Program-made: the position numbers and the translations under genes
Source of the DNA: an uncultured Vampirovibrio sp.
GTDB lineage: Bacteria > Cyanobacteriota > Vampirovibrionia > Gastranaerophilales > Gastranaerophilaceae
Reading direction: 5' to 3'
Assembly: GCA_910577635.1 (NCBI GenBank)
Contig: CAJTNR010000002.1
Coordinates: 1 to 64,000, forward strand
DNA: 64,000 nucleotides
Notes under the pieces: model-generated
What the model was told of the DNA's origin: nothing
The model's database searches: none
What the model saw: the letters and a program-made list of their open reading frames with translations, nothing else
Shown here: piece after piece, positions 1 through 10,813 of the stretch
How the letters are laid out: each line of letters begins with the position of its first letter
Position numbering within the stretch: position 1 is the stretch's first letter

Positions 1-55
1 CTGAGATTGTAATCAAGCTTATTAATAGCTCGATTAAAGAGAAAGCTTTTTTCAT
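1..55 (-). CDS. Type IV prepilin-like protein, N-terminal fragment (cut by window edge)
   Basis: Only the first 18 codons are inside the window. They read MKKAFSLIELLISLITIS, which is the classic class III signal of type IV pilins and type II secretion pseudopilins: a short basic leader, a cleavage site before Phe5 and a glutamate at position 5 of the mature chain, followed by a hydrophobic helix. Prepilin peptidase would cleave after Ala4, whereas Gly is usual there; Ala is tolerated in some family members. An AAGGA ribosome site lies just upstream (about 62-67, minus strand). The rest of the gene lies left of the window, so major pilin, minor pilin and pseudopilin cannot be told apart. Confidence 0.8.
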   Translation of the reverse strand, partial: MKKAFSLIELLISLITIS

Positions 56-144
56 ACTTTTTTCCTTATATTTTTTATATATTTAGTGCAGACATTAGAA
101 ACTTGTGCAATGATATTTCACTTTTTCATAATATACCCTTATAA

Positions 145-239
145 ATAATAACTTATATTAAAATTCTACATTATAATTCTATAAATTACAAGTATAAATA
201 AGAATTTCTTTAAAATTCTTATTTATAATAAGTTATTAT
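145..239. repeat. Nested inverted repeats upstream of the XRE regulator gene
   Basis: A perfect 15-bp inverted repeat lies at 193-207 and 213-227 with a 5-nt spacer. It sits inside a longer-range pair, ATAATAACTTAT (145-156) against ATAAGTTATTAT (228-239). The element lies between the divergent prepilin start and the XRE gene at 290. No U-run fits a terminator on either strand. An autoregulatory operator for the XRE protein is the natural reading, but this is inference. Confidence 0.5.
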
Positions 240-289
240 GTTTTGGTTTTGAATTTAGAATTTAATCAAAGGAGTAAGAAGTATTTTTT

Positions 290-1937
<1,648 letters not shown>

Positions 1938-1988
1938 TTAATCAACCTAATTATTTTACTATAAAAACTTTTATAGTAAAATTGAATT

Positions 1989-3386
1989 ATGCTAAGAATA
2001 TATAATACTTTAACTAATAAAATTGAAGAATTTACACCTGTTGAACAAAACAAAGTCAAGTTATACGTTTGCGGTCCTACGGTTTATGATAAAGCGCACT
2101 TAGGACACGCAAGGTGCTATATTACCTGGGATGTTTTGTATAGATATTTGAAGTTTAAAGGGTATGAGGTAACTTATTGCAGAAACATAACAGATGTTGA
2201 TGATAAAATCCTAAAAAAAGCTGATGACAATAATGTTTCCCCTTCTGTAATAACTGATAAGTATTACAAATCTTTTATTGACTCAATGAATAACTTAAAT
2301 GTCTTAAAACCAGATATTGAACCGCGCGCAACAAAAACAATCAAGGAAATGATTGCAATGGTTAAAAAACTCGAAAAAGACGGTTTTGCCTATGCAATAG
2401 AGGGTGATGTTTATTTTCGTGTTGAAAGATACAAAAAATATGGTGAATTATCCTCCCAGCCTATAAAAGACCTTTTAAACGGTGCTCGGATTGAAACAAA
2501 CACAAAAAAAGAAAACCCTCTTGATTTTGCTCTTTGGAAAAAAGACGAACTTCACGGCTACAACTCCCCCTGGGGAAAAGGAAGACCAGGATGGCATATT
2601 GAGTGTTCTGCTATGAATAAAAAATATCTTGGTAATACAATTGATATTCACGCAGGAGGGGCGGACCTTGCTTTTCCGCACCATGAAAATGAAAGAGCGC
2701 AGTCAGAGTGTGCTAATGAGTGTATTTTTTCAAAGTATTGGATGCACAACGGATTTGTCACAATTAATAAAGAAAAAATGTCCAAATCATTGAACAATTT
2801 TTTAACAATTGATGATGTGCTAAAAACCTATGATTCTAATGCAATCCGATTGTTTATCCTCACTAATCATTATAGAATGCCTGTTGAATTTAACGATATT
2901 GCTCTTAATTCTGCTAAAAACGGGGCAAAAAGACTTATTAATTCAATTAATGGATTTGAATTCACGACAACCTATGATAAGAATGCAATTGCTGAGTTTG
3001 AAAAGGCGATGGATGAGGACTTAAACACTTCGAAAGCTCTTGCTGTTCTTTTTTCTCTGGTTGATAAGATAAAAAAGAACGATAAAGCGCAAATTGCCGC
3101 AAATACAATCCATTATTTAGGATCAACCCTTGGGTTTGATTTTTCCTTAAATCAAAAAGAACTCAAAGACGATGAATTGCTAGAGCTTATTAAGCCCTTG
3201 TATCAAGAGTTTGGATTTGATAATAATCTTAATCCTAAAGAAGTTTTAGATAGGATTATTGAAAAAAGAAAACAAGCTAGAGACAATAAAGACTGGGCAG
3301 AATCGGATAGAATCCGAGATGAGCTTAATAAATATGGAATTGCACTCAAAGATTCAAAAGAAGGTACAACTTGGATAGTTCAATAG
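1989..3386 (+). CDS. cysS: Cysteinyl-tRNA synthetase
   Basis: Charges tRNA-Cys. The 465-residue class I enzyme shows the HIGH-type motif HLGH near residue 38, the KMSKS loop, and the expected zinc ligands: Cys28 in YVCGPT, Cys in WHIECSAM, and His-Glu in HHENE. The start has no SD. A TAAAAT hexamer (1977-1982) ends exactly 6 nt before the ATG, and TATAGT lies at 1972-1977, so the mRNA is predicted to be leaderless. No T-box leader can fit between the promoter and the start codon. The 3' end overlaps rsmI by 16 nt, suggesting coupled translation. Confidence 0.97.
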   Translation: MLRIYNTLTNKIEEFTPVEQNKVKLYVCGPTVYDKAHLGHARCYITWDVLYRYLKFKGYEVTYCRNITDVDDKILKKADDNNVSPSVITDKYYKSFIDSMNNLNVLKPDIEPRATKTIKEMIAMVKKLEKDGFAYAIEGDVYFRVERYKKYGELSSQPIKDLLNGARIETNTKKENPLDFALWKKDELHGYNSPWGKGRPGWHIECSAMNKKYLGNTIDIHAGGADLAFPHHENERAQSECANECIFSKYWMHNGFVTINKEKMSKSLNNFLTIDDVLKTYDSNAIRLFILTNHYRMPVEFNDIALNSAKNGAKRLINSINGFEFTTTYDKNAIAEFEKAMDEDLNTSKALAVLFSLVDKIKKNDKAQIAANTIHYLGSTLGFDFSLNQKELKDDELLELIKPLYQEFGFDNNLNPKEVLDRIIEKRKQARDNKDWAESDRIRDELNKYGIALKDSKEGTTWIVQ

Positions 3387-4189
3387 AGCTGGGGTTATAT
3401 GTCGTTGCAACGCCGATTGGAAATTTAAAAGATATTACCCTTCGTGCACTTGAAGTTTTAAAAAAAGCGGATATAATTGCAGCAGAAGACACAAGACAAA
3501 CAAGCGTCTTATTGGATAAATATGATATTAAAACAAAACTCATAAGCTATCATAAATTTAATGAAACAGCAAGAATAGAGCTTTTTTTGAGCTATTTAAG
3601 GAAGAATAAATCAATTGCACTGGTATCTGATGCTGGAACTCCTCTAATTTCAGATCCCGGGGCAGTTTTAATTGATGCAATAAAAAAAGAAGGTTTTAGG
3701 GTTATTCCAATTGTCGGACCAAGTGCAATTCTTGCATTATTATCAGCAATTCCAAGACAAGACGAGGATTTTAAGTTTATCGGATTTTTACCTAAGAATA
3801 AAAATCAAATAAGTGAAATTATTGAAAAAAACGAACAGGAAAACCTTGTTTTTTTTGAAAGCCCTAAAAGAATTATTGCAGCTCTTGAAACAATAGAAAA
3901 AACTTGTCCTGATAGAAAAATCGCAATAGGAAGAGAACTAACCAAAAAATTTGAAGAAATAAAAGTTGATACAATTCAAAATATTATCGAATATTATAAA
4001 AATAATCCCTTAAAAGGTGAATTTGCAGTGCTTTTATACAAAAAAGAAGTAAAGTTGGATATAGGATTAGATAAAAAAATTAAAAAACTAAAAGAACTTG
4101 ATTTAAAAGACAAACAAATTGCCTCAATTCTAGCGCAGCTATACGATTTAAATAAAAACGAAGTCTACAAAAAATGCTTAGAGTACTAA
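3371..4189 (+). CDS. rsmI: 16S rRNA (cytidine1402-2'-O)-methyltransferase RsmI
   Basis: The 272-residue tetrapyrrole-methylase-fold enzyme 2'-O-methylates C1402 in the decoding centre, using S-adenosylmethionine. Diagnostic blocks are VATPIGNLKDIT near the N-terminus, AAEDTR, and SDAGTPLISDPG around residue 87-98. The TTG at 3371 is taken as start because AAGAAGG (3357-3363) lies 7 nt before it and no ATG precedes the conserved VATPIGN block. The gene starts inside cysS and ends with a shared 4-bp convergent stop overlap (CTAA) with the next minus-strand gene. Confidence 0.93.
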   Translation: MDSSIELGLYVVATPIGNLKDITLRALEVLKKADIIAAEDTRQTSVLLDKYDIKTKLISYHKFNETARIELFLSYLRKNKSIALVSDAGTPLISDPGAVLIDAIKKEGFRVIPIVGPSAILALLSAIPRQDEDFKFIGFLPKNKNQISEIIEKNEQENLVFFESPKRIIAALETIEKTCPDRKIAIGRELTKKFEEIKVDTIQNIIEYYKNNPLKGEFAVLLYKKEVKLDIGLDKKIKKLKELDLKDKQIASILAQLYDLNKNEVYKKCLEY

Positions 4190-4803
4190 TCTTCTTCTTT
4201 ATCGGTTTTTATAATAAGATAGAAAATATCTCCCTGTTTAATTTCAACCTCTTGACCCTTTTCAATTAAAGATAAGAAAGAATCATCATAAACCTGCTTA
4301 ACTCCGGATTTTAGCCTATTATCTTCTTCGTTTGTCACTATTCCATCTACAAAAGAAACTCCATAGGAAAATCCTTTAACAAAGAAACTTCCCACGGTTC
4401 CTGCTGTTTTTGTCACTACTTTTTTAGGAGGAATTTTTTTAATTTCCTCTTTATTAACAACAGTTTTGGCATACTTAGCTCTTAAGTTGTCATTGAAGTT
4501 ATGAACGCCCTTTTTATCCACATAGTTAAGCACCTTAAGATAAATTTTAGCATCCTGCTTAGCTCTTTTAGGGTCTGTGATTTTTTGAACAGAACAGTTA
4601 AGAATATCGTTTTGAAGCATAAAAAGCCCTTGAATTTCTGAATCCTCAACCAATCGAACACTAAAAGTTTTAGCTGGATTAAGGGTCGAAAAATCACTTA
4701 ATGCTTCGACTTTGACTCTATCTGCTGCATATACAGGTACAGCAAGAATTAACAACAGAACAAAAAGTTTAGTTATTAAAGATATTACCTTGTTCAATTC
4801 CAC
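4186..4803 (-). CDS. Secreted or periplasmic protein of unknown function
   Basis: The 205-residue product has an N-terminal signal peptide (hydrophobic residues about 9-24, probable cleavage after VYA at 25). The mature part has a mixed composition. A Lys/Val-rich stretch (KKIPPKKVV) is followed by a Gly-rich hydrophobic segment (about residues 135-155) that could associate with membrane. I do not recognise the family. The start is GTG with a good SD (GAGGAG) 5 nt upstream, and it lies 35 bp inside the 3' end of gyrA, so the two are probably cotranscribed. The 3' end shares its stop with rsmI. Confidence 0.7.
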   Translation of the reverse strand: MELNKVISLITKLFVLLLILAVPVYAADRVKVEALSDFSTLNPAKTFSVRLVEDSEIQGLFMLQNDILNCSVQKITDPKRAKQDAKIYLKVLNYVDKKGVHNFNDNLRAKYAKTVVNKEEIKKIPPKKVVTKTAGTVGSFFVKGFSYGVSFVDGIVTNEEDNRLKSGVKQVYDDSFLSLIEKGQEVEIKQGDIFYLIIKTDKEED

Positions 4804-7294
4804 TTAACTCCTCTTTAGCTTCTTTAACAAGAGTTTCTTTAGAAGAATCCTCATCAGTATTAATAATTTTATTAACTGAAACCACAGAGTCTGATCCATC
4901 TAAAGATTGGACCTTAACACCTGTTGCGCTTCTGCCCTGGCGGGAAATATCAGATGCTATAACACGTGCTGCAACTCCGTTTGCTGTTACTACCATGATT
5001 TCATCATCGTCTTTAACAATGCTTAAATCAACAAGACGCGAATCGCTCGACTTGAATTTTGTTGCAATTAATCCCAATCCGCCTCTATTTTGGGTTCTGA
5101 ATTCAGAAATTTTAGAGCGTTTTCCAAATCCATCACTTGTGATAACAAGTAAATCGGCATCATAGTTTCTTGGAATTACATCACAGCCGATAATTTCATC
5201 ATTAAGTCGAAGTTTCATAGAATTTACCCCTCTTGCACTTCGACCGAGTGGTCTTAAATCGGCAATCGGGAATCTTATTGCCATGCCGCAAGAAGTTCCG
5301 ATAATAATTTCATCATTGCCCTTAGCGAGCTTAACCCAGTTAAGAGTGTCGTTTTGCTCAAGATTAATGGCTATTAAACCATTTCTTCGAATGGAAGTAA
5401 AGTTATCAAGGGATATTCTTTTGATATAGCCTTTTTTAGTAAGCATTATAAGATTTAGGTCTTCTTTAAATTCACTAACAGGAACAATTGCTGTTATTTG
5501 TTCATCTTGTGAGATAGGAAGAACATTTATTATAGGCAGACCCTTGGATTGACGGGAGCCTTCCGGAAAATCGTAAACAGATAGCGAATAAACAAGTCCT
5601 TTTGATGAGAAAAACAGAACTTTATCATGCATCATTGCAGTAAAGAAGTGTGCAACATCATCATCCTCTTTTGTTTTCATTCCGCCTTTTCCTCTTGTAG
5701 CACGGTTTTGACGGGTGAAGGTATCAAGAGAAATTCTTTTAATATAGCCCTGGCTTGTTATAAAAACAGCCATTTGAGTATTAGGAGTCAGATCCTCAAC
5801 GCTCATTTCCCCGTCTTCTGGAATAATCTGCGTTTTTCTATCGTCTCCGTATTTTTCCTTATCCTCTAATAGTTCAAGTTTAATTAGATTAAGAATTTTT
5901 TCTCTTGAAGATAGAATATCTTCATATTCAGCAATTTTCTTTAATAATTCTGCATGTTCTGCTCTTATTTTATCCTGTTCCAATCCTGTTAATCTTCTTA
6001 GCTGCATTTCAAGGATTGCATTTGCTTGTTCTGTATCTAAACCAAATTTATTAATTAAACCCGCTCTTGCCGATTCTGTATTAGGAGATTTTTTAATAAG
6101 TTCAATAACTTCATCCAATGAATTAAGAGCAATCATTAAGCCTTCTAAGATATGAGCGCGCATACGGGCTTTTTTCAAGAAAAACATTGTTCTTCTTGTT
6201 ATTACATCTACCCTGTGTTCGATAAATTCAGATAGAACTTCATATAAATTTAAAAGCCTTGGCTGCTGACCAACAAGCGCAACAAGATTGAAACCAAAAC
6301 TTGTTGAAAGAGCAGTTTGTTTGTATAAATTGTTTCTTACGATATCAGGTTTTGCGTCTCTTTTAAGTTCAATTACGATTCGCATTCCGTCTCTGTCGGA
6401 TTCGTCTCTTAAGTCTGAAATCCCCTGGATTTTACCTTCTTTAACAAGTTCTGCGATTTTTTTAATTAACTCCGCTTTATTCACCTGATAAGGAATTTCA
6501 GTTACAATAATAGCGCTTTTCCCCTGACGGAGTTCTTCTATTGTTGAAACAGCTCTCATTTTAATCGAACCGCGGCCTGTTTCATAAGCTTTTTTAATTT
6601 CAGATGTTCCTACAATTGTAGCTGCGGTCGGAAAATCCGGTCCTTTAATATATTGCATTAAACCTTCTGTTGTAATATTAGGATTATCAATAAGAGCAAT
6701 TGTACCATCTACAACTTCATCAAGGTTGTGAGGGGGGATATTTGTTGCCATGCCGACAGCAATTCCTGAAGTTCCGTTCAAAAGAAGCATTGGAAGTCTT
6801 GTGGGCAATACCGAGGGTTCTTCTAAGGATCCATCAAAGTTAGGCACAAAATTAACCGTTTCACAGTCAATATCAGCAAGCATTGCAGTTGTAATTTTGT
6901 GCATTCTTGCTTCTGTATACCTCATTGCAGCAGCGCCGTCTCCGTCAACCGAACCAAAGTTCCCATGGCCATCTACAGTTAGGTATCTAGTTGAAAAGTC
7001 TTGTGCCATACGAACAAGAGCTTCATAAACCGAACTATCACCATGGGGGTGGTATTTACCCAAAACTTCCCCTACAATACGTGCGCATTTTTTAAAGGGC
7101 TTATCAGGCGTCATTCCAAGTTCGTTCATTGCAAAAAGAATGCGTCTGTGAACGGGTTTCAAACCGTCTCGAACATCAGGCAGCGCACGACCTACAATTA
7201 CACTCATTGCATAGTCGATATAGCAGCGCTTCATCTCGTCTCGAATATTAACAGGAACAATTTTTCCATCTTCAAATAAGCTTGTCTGAGCCAA
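4769..7294 (-). CDS. gyrA: DNA gyrase subunit A
   Basis: Breakage-reunion subunit of gyrase (841 residues). The catalytic tyrosine is Tyr126 in AAMRYTE. The quinolone region reads [10 protein letters not shown] with Ser87 and Glu91, the unmutated pattern. The C-terminal half carries repeated beta-pinwheel blade motifs. The GyrA box, which distinguishes gyrase from topoisomerase IV, is recognisable but non-canonical: [10 protein letters not shown] instead of QRRGGKG. The start is TTG at 7294, set by a near-perfect SD (AAGGAGGAG, 7301-7309). Its promoter is visible upstream (TTGCTT, 17 nt, TATAAT). gyrB is not in the window. Confidence 0.95.
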   Translation of the reverse strand: MAQTSLFEDGKIVPVNIRDEMKRCYIDYAMSVIVGRALPDVRDGLKPVHRRILFAMNELGMTPDKPFKKCARIVGEVLGKYHPHGDSSVYEALVRMAQDFSTRYLTVDGHGNFGSVDGDGAAAMRYTEARMHKITTAMLADIDCETVNFVPNFDGSLEEPSVLPTRLPMLLLNGTSGIAVGMATNIPPHNLDEVVDGTIALIDNPNITTEGLMQYIKGPDFPTAATIVGTSEIKKAYETGRGSIKMRAVSTIEELRQGKSAIIVTEIPYQVNKAELIKKIAELVKEGKIQGISDLRDESDRDGMRIVIELKRDAKPDIVRNNLYKQTALSTSFGFNLVALVGQQPRLLNLYEVLSEFIEHRVDVITRRTMFFLKKARMRAHILEGLMIALNSLDEVIELIKKSPNTESARAGLINKFGLDTEQANAILEMQLRRLTGLEQDKIRAEHAELLKKIAEYEDILSSREKILNLIKLELLEDKEKYGDDRKTQIIPEDGEMSVEDLTPNTQMAVFITSQGYIKRISLDTFTRQNRATRGKGGMKTKEDDDVAHFFTAMMHDKVLFFSSKGLVYSLSVYDFPEGSRQSKGLPIINVLPISQDEQITAIVPVSEFKEDLNLIMLTKKGYIKRISLDNFTSIRRNGLIAINLEQNDTLNWVKLAKGNDEIIIGTSCGMAIRFPIADLRPLGRSARGVNSMKLRLNDEIIGCDVIPRNYDADLLVITSDGFGKRSKISEFRTQNRGGLGLIATKFKSSDSRLVDLSIVKDDDEIMVVTANGVAARVIASDISRQGRSATGVKVQSLDGSDSVVSVNKIINTDEDSSKETLVKEAKEELSGIEQGNIFNN

Positions 7295-7324
7295 AATACT
7301 CCTCCTTGGTTAGTCTTAATTATT

Positions 7325-7353
7325 ATTATACAATAAACAATTAACTAAAGCAA
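7325..7353 (-). promoter_or_regulatory. gyrA promoter
   Basis: On the minus strand a -35 TTGCTT (7348-7353) is followed by a 17-nt spacer and a perfect -10 TATAAT (7325-7330). The predicted start is about 7318, leaving a 23-24 nt leader that contains the gyrA SD. This is the SD-led counterpart of the leaderless promoters elsewhere in the window. Confidence 0.7.
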
Positions 7354-7367
7354 AAGTATTAATTTAT

Positions 7368-7396
7368 TTGCATAATACAAGCATTTGATGTATTAT
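7368..7396 (+). promoter_or_regulatory. Leaderless-type promoter of the glycosyltransferase gene
   Basis: TTGCAT (7368-7373), a 17-nt spacer and TATTAT (7391-7396) predict a start at 7403, one base before the ATG at 7404. No SD precedes the gene. It is divergent from the gyrA promoter, with the two -35 elements 14 bp apart. Confidence 0.65.
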
Positions 7397-7403
7397 TTAC
7401 AGT

Positions 7404-8630
7404 ATGGATAAAAAAGTTAAATGGCCAAAAGAATATTTACACACCCCTTATTCTAAAAAATCTATTGAACAAATCTGGGATGATATTGATGGCTACTCCT
7501 TTGAATCATCATTTGAAAAAGAAGAAAAAAAAGATAAAATTGACTTTGTGGTTGTACTTCCGCCGCTTAATTATAAAGGAAAATTTTTAAAAGGCGTTTT
7601 TTATTCACAAGCTGTAGATAAAATTCTTGATACAATTCCTGGAATTAAGGATATGTTTATCTCAGTAGCTAATTCAATGTTTTCAAGCTATCCAATGTCT
7701 CAATCAGCGGATTGCTACTTTACTTCCTACAATAATCCCTTAAAAGAAGAGTATTATAGAAAAAAATATCCTCAAAAAGATGTAATTCTTATTCCATTAC
7801 AGGATGCTGACTTTGCTAATGAATATGAAATGGCGCCGGTTAAAGGATATAAAAAAGATTTAGATATTTTTTGCACAACTTCCCCTTATCCTTTTAAGAA
7901 TATTACCATGTTTGCAAAGGGAATAAAAGCTTATGAGAAAAAATACGGTAAGATTTTAAAAGTTGAATATGCTATTGGAATGAAAGAAGCAAAAAGACTA
8001 GAAGATGGGACTTTTGACTATTCTAAACTCAGAAGTGATGTCCAATTCCAGCTCGATTCATTGAAACTAATATTAGGGGGTAATATTGAAAAGTATATCG
8101 ATTTCTATCCTTATATAAAACACGATGAACTTAAAAACCACTATTCAAGAGCAAAATGTGCTGTTTTGTGCTCCTTATTGGAAGGAAAAAACCGATTTAT
8201 TCATGAAGCTCAAAGCTGCGATGTTCCAGTTATTGTTTTTAATGATTTTAATAAATATGCAAGAGGAAACCACCCTGCTTTTTACCCTCGGGGAGGAGAA
8301 TACGTTCCTGAGTTTACCCCTGAAGCACTTGCTGATACAATTCATAAGGTAATAACTCATCCTAATGCATATACTCCAAGAGAAAGTTATTTAAAATACA
8401 GCGGAAGAAAAAATTTTATTGATAATTTAATTAGCTATATTCCTTATTATCAGTGGAATGTTCCTGATTACAATGGAAAAATTACAGATAATATCTGGAT
8501 TAATTTAGCATTTCACTATAACTATCAAATTCCTTATTTTGACTTTATTTATGAAAAAAATACCCTTAATCACACCAGGGGAATAGAAAAAATTAAAGAA
8601 CTTTATGATTATTATTCAACTATGATCTAA
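7404..8630 (+). CDS. Glycosyltransferase (GT4-like)
   Basis: The cytosolic protein is 408 residues with no signal peptide or membrane segment. The C-terminal half has the layout of a family 4 nucleotide-sugar-dependent glycosyltransferase: CAVLCSLLEGKNRFIHEAQSC, then a Pro-Val-Ile-Val turn, with the acidic residue that contacts the donor nucleotide sugar in the LEG..HEA segment. A Tyr/Pro-rich C-terminal tail follows. Acceptor and sugar are unknown. It is followed 39 nt later by wecB, so a surface-polysaccharide role is plausible. Confidence 0.72.
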   Translation: MDKKVKWPKEYLHTPYSKKSIEQIWDDIDGYSFESSFEKEEKKDKIDFVVVLPPLNYKGKFLKGVFYSQAVDKILDTIPGIKDMFISVANSMFSSYPMSQSADCYFTSYNNPLKEEYYRKKYPQKDVILIPLQDADFANEYEMAPVKGYKKDLDIFCTTSPYPFKNITMFAKGIKAYEKKYGKILKVEYAIGMKEAKRLEDGTFDYSKLRSDVQFQLDSLKLILGGNIEKYIDFYPYIKHDELKNHYSRAKCAVLCSLLEGKNRFIHEAQSCDVPVIVFNDFNKYARGNHPAFYPRGGEYVPEFTPEALADTIHKVITHPNAYTPRESYLKYSGRKNFIDNLISYIPYYQWNVPDYNGKITDNIWINLAFHYNYQIPYFDFIYEKNTLNHTRGIEKIKELYDYYSTMI

Positions 8631-8632
8631 AA

Positions 8633-8660
8633 TTGATTATTGAAATTTTTCCTGTAGAAT
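8633..8660 (+). promoter_or_regulatory. Leaderless-type promoter of wecB
   Basis: TTGATT (8633-8638), a 16-nt spacer and TAGAAT (8655-8660) predict a start around 8667, three bases before the wecB ATG. No SD is present. Confidence 0.55.
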
Positions 8661-8669
8661 TAGATTATC

Positions 8670-9785
8670 ATGACAAATAAAAAAATAAAAATTGCACTTG
8701 TTTTTGGAACTCGTCCTGAGGCAATAAAAATGTGTCCTTTGGTTAAAAAACTAGAGCAAAATCCTTGCTTTGATGTTCTTACAATTGTAACAGCACAACA
8801 CAGACAAATGCTCGACAGCGTTTTAGAGCTTTTTGATGTCAAACCTGATTATGACCTAAACCTAATGAAACCAAACCAGAATTTGTGGAGTTTGTCGTCA
8901 GACATTCTTCTTGAAACAAAAAAAGTATTCGAAAAAGAAAAACCAGACCTTGTTTTAGTCCACGGAGACACTACAACAGCAGGCTTGAGCGCTCTTAGTG
9001 CGTTTTATGCAAGAATAAAAATTGGTCATGTTGAAGCAGGGCTTCGAACTTTTGACAAGGATTATCCTTTTCCTGAGGAAATGAATCGAATATTAGTCGA
9101 TTCAATATCGGACTTAATGTTTTGTCCGACTGACAAAGCTTGTAGTAATATAAAAGAATCAAGAATCAATAAAGGGGTTTATAAAACCGGAAACACGGTA
9201 ATTGATGCACTTTTCTATGTTATTAAAAACAAAAAAGCAAATCTTGATTTTATTAACTTAAACCCTGATTTAAAGACAATTCTTGTAACCTCTCACCGAA
9301 GGGAAAACTTTGGAGAGCCTTTAAGAAACATTTGTTTTGCTATTAAGGAACTGGTTGAAAAAAACAAGAATATTCAAGTGGTTTATCCGCTTCATATGAA
9401 TCCGAATGTTCGAAACACAGTAAAACCAATCCTTGATAATATCGATAGAATTAAATTAATTGAGCCTTTGGATTATCTTCCTTTCTGCGCTTTAATGAAA
9501 GAATCATCAATAATTCTAACCGATTCAGGAGGTGTTCAGGAAGAAGCACCTTCTTTAGGGATTCCAGTGCTTGTTCTAAGACAAGAAACAGAACGACCTG
9601 AAGCTCTTGAGTTCGGAGGGGTTAAGCTTGTCGGAACAAATAAAGAAACAATAGTTTCAACTGTTCAAGAATTATTGGATAATAAAAACGAGTATGAGAA
9701 AATGTCTAAGGCAATAAATCCCTATGGGGACGGATATGCTTGTTCTTATATTGAAAAAATAATACTCGAATACTTTAATCTATAG
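8670..9785 (+). CDS. wecB: UDP-N-acetylglucosamine 2-epimerase (non-hydrolysing)
   Basis: Interconverts UDP-GlcNAc and UDP-ManNAc, supplying ManNAc or ManNAcA for surface polysaccharide. The 371-residue protein shows the family blocks in order: GTRPEAIKM near residue 11, VHGDTTTA, GHVEAGLRT, PFPEEMNR, SHRREN and DSGGVQEEAPSLG. The acidic and His residues of the active site (in GHVEAG and SHRREN) are present. Probably works with the glycosyltransferase upstream. Its last 11 bp overlap the 3' end of the membrane coiled-coil gene on the opposite strand. Confidence 0.95.
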   Translation: MTNKKIKIALVFGTRPEAIKMCPLVKKLEQNPCFDVLTIVTAQHRQMLDSVLELFDVKPDYDLNLMKPNQNLWSLSSDILLETKKVFEKEKPDLVLVHGDTTTAGLSALSAFYARIKIGHVEAGLRTFDKDYPFPEEMNRILVDSISDLMFCPTDKACSNIKESRINKGVYKTGNTVIDALFYVIKNKKANLDFINLNPDLKTILVTSHRRENFGEPLRNICFAIKELVEKNKNIQVVYPLHMNPNVRNTVKPILDNIDRIKLIEPLDYLPFCALMKESSIILTDSGGVQEEAPSLGIPVLVLRQETERPEALEFGGVKLVGTNKETIVSTVQELLDNKNEYEKMSKAINPYGDGYACSYIEKIILEYFNL

Positions 9786-10089
9786 ATTCCATTTGAGATT
9801 GCTCCTGTATTCTTTGCTGTTCAAGTCGAATTCTTTCTTCTTCTTGTCTTTGCTGCTCAAGGCGTTCTTGTTCCATTCTTTCCTGTTCAAGGCGTTCCTG
9901 CTCAAGTTTTTGTTGTTGTTCTTGGATTTGTTGTTGTTTTATAACTTCCATTAATTGCTGTGTTTGAATATCCTCTTCTTTTTCTTCAACCAGAACTTCA
10001 AGCTGGCTTTTAGCAAAAAGCGCAAGAACTATAAGAACAAAAATAAAAACAGCAGCGAGTTTTATATATCTTATACTTAATTTATCCAT
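9775..10089 (-). CDS. Small membrane-anchored Gln/Glu-rich coiled-coil protein
   Basis: The 104-residue protein has one membrane helix (about residues 10-27, short basic N-terminus) and a long charged segment dominated by QQ and repeated LEQER/LEQQR units (about residues 55-100), a predicted continuous coiled coil. The reading frame runs upstream to 10146, but the ATG at 10089 is preferred: it gives a sensible membrane anchor and an 8-bp overlap (ATGGATAA) with the E1-like gene, matching the overlap at the next junction. Low-complexity composition prevents family assignment. A tether or spacer role in a complex with its operon partners is a guess. Confidence 0.65.
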   Translation of the reverse strand: MDKLSIRYIKLAAVFIFVLIVLALFAKSQLEVLVEEKEEDIQTQQLMEVIKQQQIQEQQQKLEQERLEQERMEQERLEQQRQEEERIRLEQQRIQEQSQMESID

Positions 10090-10813
10090 TGATACTACAA
10101 CACCTACAAATCGGATTCTTCGAATAAGGAAGGGTTTTGAACTCACTTTTTAATCCATCAAAAATTAAAAGTTTATTCAATAAAGGATCCCCATATCCTG
10201 TTATAACTTTTAACACTTCCTGAGCCTGCAGGCTTGCTGTAACTCCAACAACAGCTGAAAGTGTAGAATATTCTTCTTTGTTAACAATATCTGGTTTTTG
10301 ACTAATGCAGTTCAAACAACCTGTTTTTTTAGGAACAATGGTTGTAACTTGTCCAAAAAACCCTTTAGTTTGGCCATGAATTAAAATCTTTCTATTCTTT
10401 AAGGCAATTTCATTTAAAAGATACTTTGATTCAATATCATTAAAACAATCAACAAGAATATCATATCCTGCTATAGCATTAAGATAGTTAGTTTTATCAA
10501 GATAAATTTTATCAAGTTCAATTCTAACATCAGGATTATATTCAAGAATCCAATCCTTAGCCGATATTACCTTAGCGCGTCCTATGTTTCTGTATTTATG
10601 AATAGTATGACAATTGTAATCACTTTCTTGAAGAACTGCCCCGTCAATTACCTTAATTTGTCCTACTCCAAGGGCTGCAAGATTAGAAATAACGACAGAT
10701 CCTCTTCCCCCTGCTCCTAAAACAAGGACTTTTGAGGCAAGCAGTTTTTCCTGCGATTTTAAGCTTATGCCGTTTTTTTCAAAATTTTTTCTATATTTGT
10801 TTAATCTAATCAT
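10082..10813 (-). CDS. ThiF/MoeB-like E1 superfamily protein (possibly degenerate adenylyltransferase)
   Basis: The 243-residue protein has the ThiF/MoeB/HesA layout: N-terminal dinucleotide loop (GAGGRGS, family GxGGLG), an acidic strand end (VIDG), NIGRAKV, LVDCFND, and two zinc Cys pairs (CLNC near residue 161, CRCC near the C-terminus). Aligned by eye to MoeB, three active-site positions differ: the conserved Arg after the nucleotide loop is Cys (YNCH), the catalytic Asp of DCxDN reads Asn-Asp (DCFND), and the loop Leu is Arg. Start at ATG 10813 (not TTG 10828) because it overlaps the SpoA gene stop as ATGATTAG. No ubiquitin-like, ThiS or MoaD partner is nearby. Confidence 0.8.
   Translation of the reverse strand: MIRLNKYRKNFEKNGISLKSQEKLLASKVLVLGAGGRGSVVISNLAALGVGQIKVIDGAVLQESDYNCHTIHKYRNIGRAKVISAKDWILEYNPDVRIELDKIYLDKTNYLNAIAGYDILVDCFNDIESKYLLNEIALKNRKILIHGQTKGFFGQVTTIVPKKTGCLNCISQKPDIVNKEEYSTLSAVVGVTASLQAQEVLKVITGYGDPLLNKLLIFDGLKSEFKTLPYSKNPICRCCSING

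Noticed and set aside
5627..7279. Several plus-strand open frames of 66-92 codons across gyrA
   Set aside because: They lie antisense to a strongly conserved gene, have no SD or promoter and show no domain pattern. They are shadows of gyrA codon use.
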